From assembly GCA_965215345.1 (NCBI GenBank), contig CBDCDL010000002.1:806001-870000 (forward strand): 64,000 nucleotides of DNA, read 5' to 3'. Under the pieces are notes generated by a model, which saw nothing but the letters and a program-made list of their open reading frames with translations, was not told the origin of the DNA and ran no database searches. Below, piece by piece: positions 25,645-34,435 of the stretch. The stretch comes from CATQHW01 sp965215345 (GTDB taxonomy: Bacteria > Spirochaetota > Spirochaetia > SZUA-6 > Bin103). Both the position numbers and the translations under genes were made by a program. Position 1 is the first letter of the stretch; each line of letters starts with the position of its first letter.

Positions 25645-25992
25645 TCAAACGGCCCAGTTGGAGCGCTTGTCGCGAAAGGCGGAATGGTCTGACTTCGGGG
25701 CCGCGCTAACGGCGGCGCCCTGGCGCGCCCTACGGCGTTGGGTCGAAGTAGGGCACGGGCAACTCGCCGCGCGCGAGCTTGAATGCCACCGGCACCCGAC
25801 GTTCGTGACCAGGGACTCCTCCATCACGTCGTCTGCCGGCCTCTCCTCGATCGCGGCGACCAGTCGAGCGCTCAGCGACAGGGCGCGCTCGTACCGTTCC
25901 CGGTCGTAGTCGTTCCCGGCATAGAACGCTCCCGCGTTGGCGATGCTCCGCAGCTCGTCGGCGATCAGGTACACCTCGTCCTGGAAGGACAC
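25645..25992 (-). pseudogene. Nudix hydrolase N-terminal domain remnant
   Basis: From GTG 25992, with an AGGAG site 8 nt upstream, it reads DEVYLIADELRSIANAGA and YDRERYERALSLSARLVAAI, matching the helical N-terminal domain of ADP-ribose-type Nudix hydrolases. The catalytic Nudix box never follows. After about residue 65 the frame degenerates, and an alternative frame gives PVAFKLARGELPVPYFDPTP and a stop. It is best read as a truncated, frameshifted gene between the tRNA and the glycosidase-like gene. Confidence 0.6.
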
Positions 25993-26084
25993 TGTCAACT
26001 CCTCACGTCCGCCGTTTGGCCGCGATGCTATCGCACGGCGAGCCTCACCGGGCGGGATCGCCTCGGCCCTGATATCGTCGACGC

Positions 26085-27569
26085 ATGAGCACGAACCCAA
26101 ACGGCGCTCCGGTGCGCAGACGGAAGATCCTGTTCACCGACTGGCGGGATGTCGACTGCGGCTCGGTCGCGTGGCTGAACGCGGACGGAGAGCGCTACCG
26201 GGTGGGCAACCCGCCGGGGGAGCCGGTGGCCCTGCGGGCGGAGCAGCCGTCTGTGCCGCGCGGCATCCGGCTGCAGGCGCAGCCGGCCCGCAAGGCGGGC
26301 GTGATCGAGGGCCTTCCGGACGTCGGTCACGTGGTCTACGAGGACGGCCGCTACCGCTCCTGGTACCTGCAGGTGAACGGCATCTCCCGCTTCGGCACCG
26401 GCGCACCCGCCCATCGGCGTCCACCGGAGCTGGTCGAGATCTGCTCGGTCGAGTCCGCGGACGGATTGCACTGGAGCGCACCGACCCGTTCGCGCATCAA
26501 GGCGCCGGCACGGCGCGACTTCGACGGCATGTCGTTCTTCATCGACCCGCACGCGCCGGCGAAGGAGCGCTACAAGTTCATCTACTGCGCCACGTTCGAC
26601 GAAGACGCGTTCCAGCCGCACGTCGACGCCTACCAGCGCCGCGAGCCGCGCCACCGGGACGCGCGCATGTCCGCCGAGCGGCGCCACGGGATGTTCGCCG
26701 CCGTGTCGCCGGACGGGATCGCGTGGCGCAGCCTGCCGGAGCCGTTCACCCTGCACCCCAGCGACACCGACACCACCGTCTTCTGGGACGAGGCCCTGGG
26801 CGTGTACGTGATGTACACCCGCCTGTTCCGCGACGGGCGGCGCTGGATCGGCCGCGCCGAAGCGCCCGACTTCGCGCACTGGGGGCCGGTGGAGCCTGCC
26901 ATCTGGCCGCGCCTGGACGACCCGCCGGACTACGACTACTACCTGAACGGCCACAGCCTCTATCCCGGCGCGCCTGAGTACCGGCTGATGCTGCCGATGC
27001 TCTACCACCGCTACACCGAGCGCAGCCACGTGCGCCTGTATTCCAGCGCCGACGGCATCGCCTGGAGCGAGGTTCCCGGCGGGCCGGTGCTGGCCCCGGG
27101 CGAGCCGGGCGCCTGGGACAGCGAATTCATCGGCACCGGCAAGGACCTGGTCCCGTTCGGCGACGGCCGCATCGCCATCCCCTATTCCGGCGTGCGCTAC
27201 CCGCACAAGTATCCGCGCTGGCAGCGCGTCTTCGACGCCATGCGCACCGGCTGGGCGTGGTGGCCGGAAGACCGGCTGTGCGCCGTGGTGGCCGACTACG
27301 AGGGAGAGTTCCACACGCCGCCGATCCTGCCGGCGGGGCGCCGGATCCGGCTCGACTTCCGCACGCCTGCGGCCGGCCGCGTCCGCATCGGGATCGACGG
27401 CGTCGAGGGGCGGTCGGCCGCCGACTGCGATCCGCTGGCAGGCGACCACGCCGGCCGGCCGGTGACCTGGTGCGGCGGGGAGGCCGACCTGGACGTCCCG
27501 GCCGATCGGCCCATCTCCCTGCACGTCAGCCTGCGCAGCGCGGAGCTGTTTTCGATCACGTTCGATTGA
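26085..27569 (+). CDS. Five-bladed beta-propeller glycosidase-like protein (GH43/GH32-like)
   Basis: 494 residues, ATG 26085. Blade motifs include HVVYEDGRYRSWYLQVNG, SADGLHWSAP, SSADGIAWSEVPGGPV and WDSEFIGTGKDLVPFGDG. A small C-terminal beta-sandwich ends in AELFSITFD. It is of the same general type as the 19105-20583 protein but only distantly similar. No signal peptide, so presumably intracellular. Catalytic residues are not confidently assignable. A ~40-nt stretch at about 27222-27261 also occurs, diverged, in the tail of the AbiEi-like gene. Confidence 0.75.
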   Translation: MSTNPNGAPVRRRKILFTDWRDVDCGSVAWLNADGERYRVGNPPGEPVALRAEQPSVPRGIRLQAQPARKAGVIEGLPDVGHVVYEDGRYRSWYLQVNGISRFGTGAPAHRRPPELVEICSVESADGLHWSAPTRSRIKAPARRDFDGMSFFIDPHAPAKERYKFIYCATFDEDAFQPHVDAYQRREPRHRDARMSAERRHGMFAAVSPDGIAWRSLPEPFTLHPSDTDTTVFWDEALGVYVMYTRLFRDGRRWIGRAEAPDFAHWGPVEPAIWPRLDDPPDYDYYLNGHSLYPGAPEYRLMLPMLYHRYTERSHVRLYSSADGIAWSEVPGGPVLAPGEPGAWDSEFIGTGKDLVPFGDGRIAIPYSGVRYPHKYPRWQRVFDAMRTGWAWWPEDRLCAVVADYEGEFHTPPILPAGRRIRLDFRTPAAGRVRIGIDGVEGRSAADCDPLAGDHAGRPVTWCGGEADLDVPADRPISLHVSLRSAELFSITFD

Positions 27570-28355
27570 TCAGCGGCCGGCGCCTCCGGGGAGGATGCCG
27601 TGCTCCCGGAGAAACCGGGCGATCTCGCGCAGCGGCGTGGGACAGTCGTTGTGCCCGCACGCCATGGGTACCGGCGTGGTGCCGGCAGCCCGCGCGAGCG
27701 CCTCGCCGTGCGCGTAGGGGATGACAGAATCGCGCTCGCCGTGCAGGACCAGCACCGGCGAGTCCCCTGCCGAGACGACCGCGAGGTTGTCGAACCGGTC
27801 GAGCATCAGCATGCGGGGCAGGAACGGCGGCATCAGGTCGGCCAGGCGGGTGAAGGTCGACTCCAGCACCAGCGCGGCCACCGGCCGGACGGCGCTCAGG
27901 GCGCACGCGGCGCCGCCGCCGATCGACCGCCCATAGGCGACGATGCGCTCGGCGTCGACCCGCGGCTGGGCGCTGAGGTAGTCGAACGCCGCGACCACGG
28001 CGGCGGTGATCGAGCGCTGGTTCGGACTGCCCGCCGAGCGCCCGTAGCCGGGGTACTCGACCAGCAACACCCCCACGCCCTCCGCGGCCAGCGGGGCGAG
28101 CGCGCGCACGTGATCGTCGATCAACTCGCCGTTGCCGTGCATGAACATCACCACCGGAAACCGAGTGGCGGCAGCGGGAGCGAGCAGCCACGCCTCCACG
28201 TCCTTGTCGGGACCGAGCCATAGCGTCTCGGTGCCGCCCGGAAGCTGCGGCGGCGCGGGACGCTGCGGCCTCGGGTAGATCACGCGCCGCTGCAATCCCA
28301 TCCATGCGCCGACGAGCGCCACCGCGACGAGCCCGGCAACGGCGGCGGTCAGCAT
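27570..28355 (-). CDS. Membrane-anchored alpha/beta hydrolase
   Basis: 261 residues from ATG 28355; a start at 28391 is also possible and would overlap the divergent gene. One N-terminal membrane helix (LTAAVAGLVAVALVGAW) precedes a serine hydrolase domain: oxyanion HGNGE, nucleophile in YGRSIGG, acid in HGERDSVIPY and His in CGHNDCP. It resembles the BEM46/'bacterial prolyl-oligopeptidase-like' hydrolases. Substrate unknown. It ends at the stop of the convergent glycosidase-like gene (27569/27570). Confidence 0.88.
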   Translation of the reverse strand: MLTAAVAGLVAVALVGAWMGLQRRVIYPRPQRPAPPQLPGGTETLWLGPDKDVEAWLLAPAAATRFPVVMFMHGNGELIDDHVRALAPLAAEGVGVLLVEYPGYGRSAGSPNQRSITAAVVAAFDYLSAQPRVDAERIVAYGRSIGGGAACALSAVRPVAALVLESTFTRLADLMPPFLPRMLMLDRFDNLAVVSAGDSPVLVLHGERDSVIPYAHGEALARAAGTTPVPMACGHNDCPTPLREIARFLREHGILPGGAGR

Positions 28356-28401
28356 CGCGCGGCCACCTTGCCCGCTCGACCGGGGTACCATGATCCGGTC
28401 A

Positions 28402-29043
28402 ATGGCTGCTGATGCCGGGAGGCGCCGCGGGCTGGTGAGCGGGGTCTGCGCGATACTGGTGCCCTTGGCCGCATGCGCTACCGGCGCGCAGGGGCAACCG
28501 TCCGAGCCGGCGCAGCCTGCCGAATGCGTGGTACAGGAGGGGAGCCTCGACGCCGGCGCAACCCTGCGGGAGGCCCCGGACAGCTACCGCCTGACGCTGG
28601 TCACGGAGGACCGTGACGGGACGCGCCACGCGACGGCCGGGACCCTCCACCTGGAGGCGAATCCTCCCACCCTGCGCAGACACTCCGCCGACGGGGACGA
28701 CGGCGTGAGCGTCCCGCTGTACGGCTGGGCGGCCGTCGACCTGCAGCGGGTCGGGGCGCTTTCGATCGGCGACATCGGCTCGCAGGACCCTCTGAGTCCG
28801 GGCGTGCTGGTGCTGGAGCAGCGGCCGGCGTTCGCGGCGCCGGTGGCCATCACGCTGCGCCTGGGCTCGATCGCCAATCGCCGCACCGGCCAGACGGCGG
28901 TCGACGGTGGCTACACGGCGCTGCACGTCACCCGCGTGGAGGAGTCCGGCGGCTTCTCCGGCACCTGGATCAGCGGCGTCCACGCCGAGCGCGTCGCAGG
29001 TCACTTCTGCGCCGTCCCCATCCCTTCCGTCGAGCGCCCGTAG
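28402..29043 (+). CDS. Lipoprotein of unknown function
   Basis: About 213 residues from ATG 28402 (alternative ATG 28390). A signal peptide GLVSGVCAILVPLAAC provides a lipobox-type LAAC. The mature part is rich in beta strands (SYRLTLVTEDRDGTRHATAGTLHLEA, TALHVTRVEESGGFSGTWISG), reminiscent of small lipocalin-like domains. Divergent from the alpha/beta hydrolase; their start regions nearly overlap. Confidence 0.75.
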   Translation: MAADAGRRRGLVSGVCAILVPLAACATGAQGQPSEPAQPAECVVQEGSLDAGATLREAPDSYRLTLVTEDRDGTRHATAGTLHLEANPPTLRRHSADGDDGVSVPLYGWAAVDLQRVGALSIGDIGSQDPLSPGVLVLEQRPAFAAPVAITLRLGSIANRRTGQTAVDGGYTALHVTRVEESGGFSGTWISGVHAERVAGHFCAVPIPSVERP

Positions 29044-29066
29044 CCGCTACGGACCCGACAGCCTCG

Positions 29067-30311
29067 TCAGGCTGCCTGCAGCGCCGCCAACCGCTCGACC
29101 AGGGTCGGATGCGAGTAGTGGTAGAAGCTGTACCACGGGTGCGGAGCCAGGTTGGCGAGGTTGTCGCGGCTGAGCTTGATCAGCGCATCGGACAGCGGTT
29201 GCGGAGAGTCGACCGCCGTGGCCGCGAAGCGGTCGGCGGCATACTCGTGCCGGCGCGACCACAGCGCCGACAGCGGACCCAACCAGAACGTGAACGGCCC
29301 GGCCAGCAGGCTGAACAGCACCAGCGCCGCGTGGTAGCTGGGCTGCCCGATCCCGAACGCGGCGAACAGCGGGGCGTAGTCCAGCACCAGGCTCAGCACC
29401 CAGAGCGCCGCCACCGTGGCCGCCACCGACAGCGCCAGGCGCTGCGGGATGTGGCGCAGGCGTTCGTGGCCGATCTCGTGCGCGACCACCGCCTCGATCT
29501 CTCCGGGGTCGAGCTGGTCGAGCAGCGTGTCGAACAGCACGATGCGCTTCACCGGTCCCAGCCCCGTGAAGTAGGCGTTGCTGTGCCTGGAGCGCTTGCT
29601 GCCGTCCATCACGAAGATGCCGCGCAGGCGGTAGCCGAGCCGCCGGGCCAGCTCCGCCAGCCGCGTCCGCACCTCGCCTTCGTCGACCGGGACGAACCGG
29701 TTGAACAGCGGCGCGATCACGGTGGGATAGAGCACCATCAGCACGAACTGGAAGGCGATGATCACGCCGCCCGCGTACAGCCACCAGAGGCTGCCGGCAC
29801 GGTCCATGAACGCGAACAGGACCAGCAGCACGATCGCGCTGATGACCAGGGAGATGAGGCCGCCCTTCAGGCGGTCCAGCAGGAACAGCCCGAGGGTCGT
29901 GCGGTTGAAGCCGAAGCGCTCTTCGATCACGAACTGCGAGTAGAGCGCGGCCGGGATGCCGATCACCGTGAAGAAGGCGCCCACGGCCATCACGTAGATC
30001 CCTCCCGACAGGTAGGGATGCAGGGCGAGTTGCCCGACCGCACGGTCGAGCGTGCCGAGCACGCCGCTCAGCACCACCGCCAGCACCGCCACGGCCGACA
30101 CCATGTCGGTGAGCAGCGCGAACCGCCCGCGCGTCTGCGTGTACTCGCGCATGCGGGCGTGGGTGTCGCCGTCGACCGCGCCGGACAGCGCCGGCGGCGG
30201 CGCGTCCTGCGCGCGGCCGTGCCGGAGATTCAGGATGCCCAGACCGCTCTCCACCACCCGCTGCAGCACGAACAGCACCAGGTACAGCGCCAGGATCGCC
30301 GAGCTGCTCAC
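29067..30311 (-). CDS. M48 family membrane metallopeptidase (Ste24/HtpX type)
   Basis: 414 residues, GTG 30311, 11 nt after the folC stop and probably co-transcribed. Multiple membrane helices precede and surround the zinc motif HEIGH (IEAVVAHEIGHERLRHI); the third ligand is the Glu in SRRHEYAADRFA. The RFGFNRTT and SRHSNAYFTG blocks identify the CAAX-prenyl-protease-like Ste24 group. It acts in the inner membrane, cutting misfolded or specific membrane proteins. Confidence 0.92.
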   Translation of the reverse strand: MSSSAILALYLVLFVLQRVVESGLGILNLRHGRAQDAPPPALSGAVDGDTHARMREYTQTRGRFALLTDMVSAVAVLAVVLSGVLGTLDRAVGQLALHPYLSGGIYVMAVGAFFTVIGIPAALYSQFVIEERFGFNRTTLGLFLLDRLKGGLISLVISAIVLLVLFAFMDRAGSLWWLYAGGVIIAFQFVLMVLYPTVIAPLFNRFVPVDEGEVRTRLAELARRLGYRLRGIFVMDGSKRSRHSNAYFTGLGPVKRIVLFDTLLDQLDPGEIEAVVAHEIGHERLRHIPQRLALSVAATVAALWVLSLVLDYAPLFAAFGIGQPSYHAALVLFSLLAGPFTFWLGPLSALWSRRHEYAADRFAATAVDSPQPLSDALIKLSRDNLANLAPHPWYSFYHYSHPTLVERLAALQAA

Positions 30312-30322
30312 CTCCCGGTCCC

Positions 30323-31753
30323 TCAGCGAACCGCGTGCGGGGAGTCCGCCGGGCGCTGCGCGGCGTCCGGCGACCGGCCGCGGATGGTCGGATAGGTCTC
30401 GATCTCGATGCCGCGCACGCAGGCGATCACCTCGGCGGCCACCGACAGCGACCCGGTGGCGATGACGGTGTGCGGCGGCCCGCCGGCCGCGGTCCCGGCC
30501 GCCGCGGCGGCAGTGGCGGCGGCGACATCGCCGGCGACGCCGAGCACCGTGAAGTCCTCCTGCTCGAGAGCGCGGGCCACCGCCTCGGGACACTCGGCGC
30601 GCGGGTGGTGCGACCGCACGGCGTAGGCGCGACCGGTGACGCGGCGCAGCGGCTGCAGGGTCTCCACCAGGTCGTGACCGGCGAGGGCGCCGACCACGGC
30701 AACGGTCCGCTCCGGATCGACCCGCCCGGCAAGCGCGCCCACCATGCGCTGCATGGCGTACGGGCTGTGCGCGCCGTCGACGATGAACTGCGCGCCGCGC
30801 CAGCGCATGCGCTCCAGCCGGCCGGGCCAGCGCACGTCGGCCAGGCCGCGCAGCACCGCCTCGTGATCCAGTCGCTCGCCCAGGAAGATCTCGCACGCGG
30901 CGACCGCGACCGCAGCGTTTTCCCCCTGGTAGTCGCCGTCAAGCGGCAGATCGACCCGGTAGCATGCGCGGCCCGTCTCCACCCGCAGCCGCTGGCGGTC
31001 TCCCGCCGCGCCGTCGACCGACCAGCGGACGTCGCTGCCGACCTGCGTCACCGGCGCCCGCTGCCGGGCGGCAACGCCCAGGGCCACCTCCAGGGCGCCC
31101 TCCATCTGCGGCGCGAGCACCACCGGCACCCCCGGCTTGATGATGCCGGCCTTGGCGCGGGCGATGCTCTCGATGGTGTGCCCGAGCACGGCGACGTGAT
31201 CGAAGCTGATGTTCGTGATCGCGCAGACCGACGGCGCCACCACGTTGGTGGAGTCGAGCTCGCCGCCCAGGCCGACCTCGATCACCTGCGCGTCGACGCC
31301 GGCATCCCGGAAGTGCAGCAGCGCCATGGCGGTGAGTGCCTCGACCGTCGTCGGCTCCCCGAACACCGTGTCGCGGGAGACCTGCCGAAGCGGACCCCAG
31401 ACCGCGTCAACGAGCCGCGCGAAGGTCGCCGGGTCGATCGGATCCAGGCCGTGCCGGATGCGCTCGGTCACCCGCAGCAGATGCGGCGAGGTGTACAGCC
31501 CGACCCGCAGGCCGTGCGCCTGCAGCATCGAGCTCAGCATCGCCGAGGTGCTGCCCTTGCCGTTGGTGCCGGTGACGTGCAGGGTCGGCACCTGCAGGTG
31601 CGGATCGCCGAGCCGCTCCAGGAGCGCGCGGATCCGGTCGAGCCGGAAGGTACGGTGTGCCGGGCTGTGGCGGGCGCGCTCGAAGTCGGCCAGCCCCATG
31701 AGCCGGTCTACCGCACGGCGGTAACGGCCGGACGGTGCGGAAGCTTCGCTCAT
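30323..31753 (-). CDS. folC: Folylpolyglutamate synthase/dihydrofolate synthase
   Basis: 476 residues. It joins glutamate to dihydropteroate and extends polyglutamate tails on folates. ATP-binding loop VTGTNGKGST near residue 60, YTSPHL, the GLGGELDSTN block, ISFDHVAVLG, and C-terminal domain sequence IVDGAHSPYAMQ. Start ATG 31753, next to a tandem repeat. It heads a two-gene unit with the M48 peptidase. Confidence 0.95.
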   Translation of the reverse strand: MSEASAPSGRYRRAVDRLMGLADFERARHSPAHRTFRLDRIRALLERLGDPHLQVPTLHVTGTNGKGSTSAMLSSMLQAHGLRVGLYTSPHLLRVTERIRHGLDPIDPATFARLVDAVWGPLRQVSRDTVFGEPTTVEALTAMALLHFRDAGVDAQVIEVGLGGELDSTNVVAPSVCAITNISFDHVAVLGHTIESIARAKAGIIKPGVPVVLAPQMEGALEVALGVAARQRAPVTQVGSDVRWSVDGAAGDRQRLRVETGRACYRVDLPLDGDYQGENAAVAVAACEIFLGERLDHEAVLRGLADVRWPGRLERMRWRGAQFIVDGAHSPYAMQRMVGALAGRVDPERTVAVVGALAGHDLVETLQPLRRVTGRAYAVRSHHPRAECPEAVARALEQEDFTVLGVAGDVAAATAAAAAGTAAGGPPHTVIATGSLSVAAEVIACVRGIEIETYPTIRGRSPDAAQRPADSPHAVR

Positions 31754-31763
31754 GAGTGGCGCC

Positions 31764-31830
31764 AGCAGGGTCGCATGGGCCGACAGGGTCGCCTAGGCCA
31801 ACAGGGTCGCCTAGGCCAACAGGGTCGGCC
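31764..31830. repeat. 18-bp tandem repeats upstream of folC
   Basis: About 3.5 units of cagggtcgcctaggccaa (first unit diverged), each with the palindrome cctagg, within the 100 nt between folC and the next gene. They could affect folC expression by slippage or protein binding. Confidence 0.7.
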
Positions 31831-31853
31831 GGTCTGCCCGCGGCCGCGGGGGC

Positions 31854-32120
31854 TCAGTTGCGCGAGAAGTCGTCGCGATCGCCGGAAGGGGCTGCCAGGG
31901 AGTCTTCCTCGTTCCTGCACGCTTCGCCTTCCTCTGCCCCGCACACGCCGCAGGTCGTGGACGCCGCACCACGGCCGCTCAGACTATCAGGGCCCGGGCC
32001 GGCGGGCGAGAAACTGCCGCAGCCGAAGCGCTTCACCTCGCGCTCGCGCCCCAGCAGCACCTTGATCGACAACGCCGCCACCACGGCGAGCATGATCGCG
32101 ATGCTCAGGATGATCGTCAT
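31854..32120 (-). CDS. Small Cys-rich membrane protein (NqrM-like)
   Basis: 88 residues from ATG 32120 (an upstream start would add 11 codons). One membrane helix (ILSIAIMLAVVAALSIKVLLG) is followed by GREREVKRFGCGS and a cysteine cluster CGVCGAEEGEAC. A helix ending in GR, then a cysteine-rich tail, is the layout of NqrM, the iron-delivery factor for Na+-NQR, but the sequence match is loose and no nqr gene is nearby. Confidence 0.55.
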   Translation of the reverse strand: MTIILSIAIMLAVVAALSIKVLLGREREVKRFGCGSFSPAGPGPDSLSGRGAASTTCGVCGAEEGEACRNEEDSLAAPSGDRDDFSRN

Positions 32121-32188
32121 CTTCGGCTCCTCCCGGTAGATCCAATATACCACCGTTCGGCACCGGCGTGTGCACCCGGCGGGATCCG

Positions 32189-32902
32189 CTACGATGCTGC
32201 CGCGTCGATCTCGTCGATGATGCGTTGCGCAGCGTCTCGCGGGTTGCTCGCGTTACGGATCGGTCGGCCGACCACAAGGTAATCAGCGCCTTGCCTGACG
32301 GCGTCTGCCGGGGTCGTCCAACGCGCGTGATCGTCCTGAGGTGCCCCCGATGGGCGGATCCCGGGACTGACCAGCGTGGCGTCCGGAAAGACCTGCCGAC
32401 ACGCTCCGATCGCCGATCCGGAAACGACCAGACCATCGCACCCGGCGTCGAGCATCGCGCGTCCGCGATCGACGATGTACCGGTCGACGTCGGCGTCGGG
32501 ATCGCTGGTCGCGCCCAGGCTCGACAGCAGCGGCACCATGAGGAACTGCGGGACCAACATCTCCCCGCGTGCCTCCCACCCCGCCTCAAGCGAGTGTCTG
32601 GTGATGGCCGACTCGGCCGCTTCGGCAAAGGTGATGAATCGTATCCCCAGCTCCGCGGCACGGCGTACGAAGCTGACGATCGTGTTCGTGATGTCGCCGG
32701 CGATCTTCAGGTCGACGAAGATCGCCCCTTGATCGCCGCGCGCAGCCTGCAGGCGCCGGAGCAATCCGTAGAGATCGCCGGCAAGGAAGAGCTCGAGGCC
32801 GACCTTGAAGAACGACACGTTGTCGAGCGCGTCGACCAGAGCGACCGCCTCGTCGTGCGTCGGCACGTCGAGCGCGACGATCACTCGGTCCTTTCCTTCC
32901 AT
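32189..32902 (-). CDS. pyrF: Orotidine 5'-phosphate decarboxylase
   Basis: 237 residues. It decarboxylates OMP to UMP in pyrimidine synthesis. Substrate loops: VIVALDVP, FKVGLELF, the catalytic FVDLKIAGDITNT (one residue longer than the usual DLKxxDI), SPGIRPSG and VVGRPIRNA. ATG 32902 with an AGGAGGGG site. Two cgtagcggtg direct repeats lie at about 32952-32974 in its upstream region. Confidence 0.93.
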   Translation of the reverse strand: MEGKDRVIVALDVPTHDEAVALVDALDNVSFFKVGLELFLAGDLYGLLRRLQAARGDQGAIFVDLKIAGDITNTIVSFVRRAAELGIRFITFAEAAESAITRHSLEAGWEARGEMLVPQFLMVPLLSSLGATSDPDADVDRYIVDRGRAMLDAGCDGLVVSGSAIGACRQVFPDATLVSPGIRPSGAPQDDHARWTTPADAVRQGADYLVVGRPIRNASNPRDAAQRIIDEIDAAAS

Positions 32903-33026
32903 CGATGGCCCCTCCTGTCGGCGGTGAAGATCGCAGTGCTGTTCGTCCGGAATACACCGCTACGAGCCACCGCTACGATTTTGCAGCGTACCATACTTGG
33001 GTCGGAGGGCTGCCTGCCTGCTGATG

Positions 33027-33048
33027 GTCCGATCGGACGCGGTATAGT
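33027..33048 (+). promoter_or_regulatory. -10 element with embedded palindrome upstream of the 33082 gene
   Basis: TATAGT at 33043-33048 with a weak -35. The 12-bp perfect palindrome gtccgatcggac (33027-33038) falls in the spacer and could be an operator. Confidence 0.45.
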
Positions 33049-33081
33049 AGCCACCGAACCTGGGGACTTCGTGGAGTGATC

Positions 33082-34365
33082 ATGATGAAATTGACCCGTC
33101 CGAGGCGCGGCGCCAGCGCGCTCCCCGCGATCGTGACCGCGGTGTCGATCGCTCTCGCAACGCTGCTCGCCGTCACCCCGTCGGTGGCGCAGCTTCCCTC
33201 GGCCAGCGTCAGGTCGCTGGGGATGTCCGGGAATGATACCGCCGTCGCACGTGGGTTCGGCGCCGTCAGCGCCAACCCGGCCGGACTCGCCATGCCGGAT
33301 TCCGGCTTCAGCCTGACCTTGATTCCGGTGGGCGTGTCCGCCGATCTCGGGCCGATCGGGCTCGAACGGCTGCAGGAGCTCGTGGGGAGCTCCGCGGACG
33401 GTGCGGACGCGGACAGTGTGGAGAAGCTGGCGGAACTCGCCGACGACTTGACCGAACAGGGGGCGCGGGTCCGCGTGCGGGCCGACGCGACGGCGCTCGC
33501 CTTGACCTTCGGCAATGTGGTGGAGCAGATCTCGGTTGGGCTGCAGGCCGCGGCCGTGGGGTCGATCGCCATGGACGTCGCCGCGACGGACACCGTCAGG
33601 GTCGACGGCGACGGCTACGTGGCGGCGGTCTACGGCCTGAGCGTCGCCCGGCCCCTCCCCGTTCTGATGGAGCACCTGGACACGGTCGCGGTCGGAGCGA
33701 CCGCGAAGTACGGCACGGTCCACGTCGCAGGGGTAGCCCAGGGATCGGCCGAACGGTCGGCAGACGTGGAGAGTGACCGGAGCTTTGGCCGGGTGAGCCT
33801 GGACGCCATCTGGAGCGGCATCGACGCCCCGGCAGGGATCATCGGCTCCGGACTCGGTCTGGACGTGGGTCTCATGGCCAGGCGGGATTCATGGGCGTTC
33901 GGCGCTTCCGTGCAGAATCTGCCCGCGACGTTCGCGTGGGATGAAGCGAAGCTCACCTACGTCCGGGTATCCCCGGACGACCGCGACGCCGACCTTGACG
34001 AGCGGCCGTTCGACGAGGCGCCGGCTGACCTGCAGACGAAGCTCCCGCACCCGTTCGAGACCTCCGCCCGGATCGGTGCGGCGTACCGCGCCCTGGATGA
34101 CCTGACCGTCTCCGGCGACCTTCACTACCGGTTCGGCGACAGCCTGGCGGCGTGGCCGGCGTGGCATGCAGGCGTCGGCGCCGAATATCGGCCCGTCGAC
34201 GTCGTCGAGCTTCGCGCCGGCGTCTCGTTCATCACCGACGCCGTCCAATTCGGCGGAGGAGCCTCGCTCGTGCTGGGACCGTACAGCCTGTCGGTCGCGA
34301 TGGCGGTCACGACCACCGGCGGCGTGGGCGCCCAGATCGGGTTGTTGTCGTTCGGAAGTCGGTAG
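33082..34365 (+). CDS. Outer-membrane beta-barrel protein
   Basis: 427 residues from ATG 33082. A signal peptide (IVTAVSIALATLLAVTPSVAQ) is followed by SLGMSGNDTAVARGFGAVSANPAGLAM, which resembles the start of FadL/PorV/DUF5723-type barrels (an NPAGL motif after a small plug). The rest is amphipathic strands. It is predicted to be in the outer membrane as a channel or secretion-associated protein; the cargo is unknown. Confidence 0.8.
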   Translation: MMKLTRPRRGASALPAIVTAVSIALATLLAVTPSVAQLPSASVRSLGMSGNDTAVARGFGAVSANPAGLAMPDSGFSLTLIPVGVSADLGPIGLERLQELVGSSADGADADSVEKLAELADDLTEQGARVRVRADATALALTFGNVVEQISVGLQAAAVGSIAMDVAATDTVRVDGDGYVAAVYGLSVARPLPVLMEHLDTVAVGATAKYGTVHVAGVAQGSAERSADVESDRSFGRVSLDAIWSGIDAPAGIIGSGLGLDVGLMARRDSWAFGASVQNLPATFAWDEAKLTYVRVSPDDRDADLDERPFDEAPADLQTKLPHPFETSARIGAAYRALDDLTVSGDLHYRFGDSLAAWPAWHAGVGAEYRPVDVVELRAGVSFITDAVQFGGGASLVLGPYSLSVAMAVTTTGGVGAQIGLLSFGSR

Positions 34366-34435
34366 AAGCTTCGGTCAGCCCCGCGGCGCCAGGCGCCCGC
34401 CGCACCGGCGCTTGCCCTGCCGGCCCCGTGTGGCG

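Noticed and set aside
31764..31830. CRISPR array
   Set aside because: Units are contiguous 18-mers with no spacers and no cas genes.
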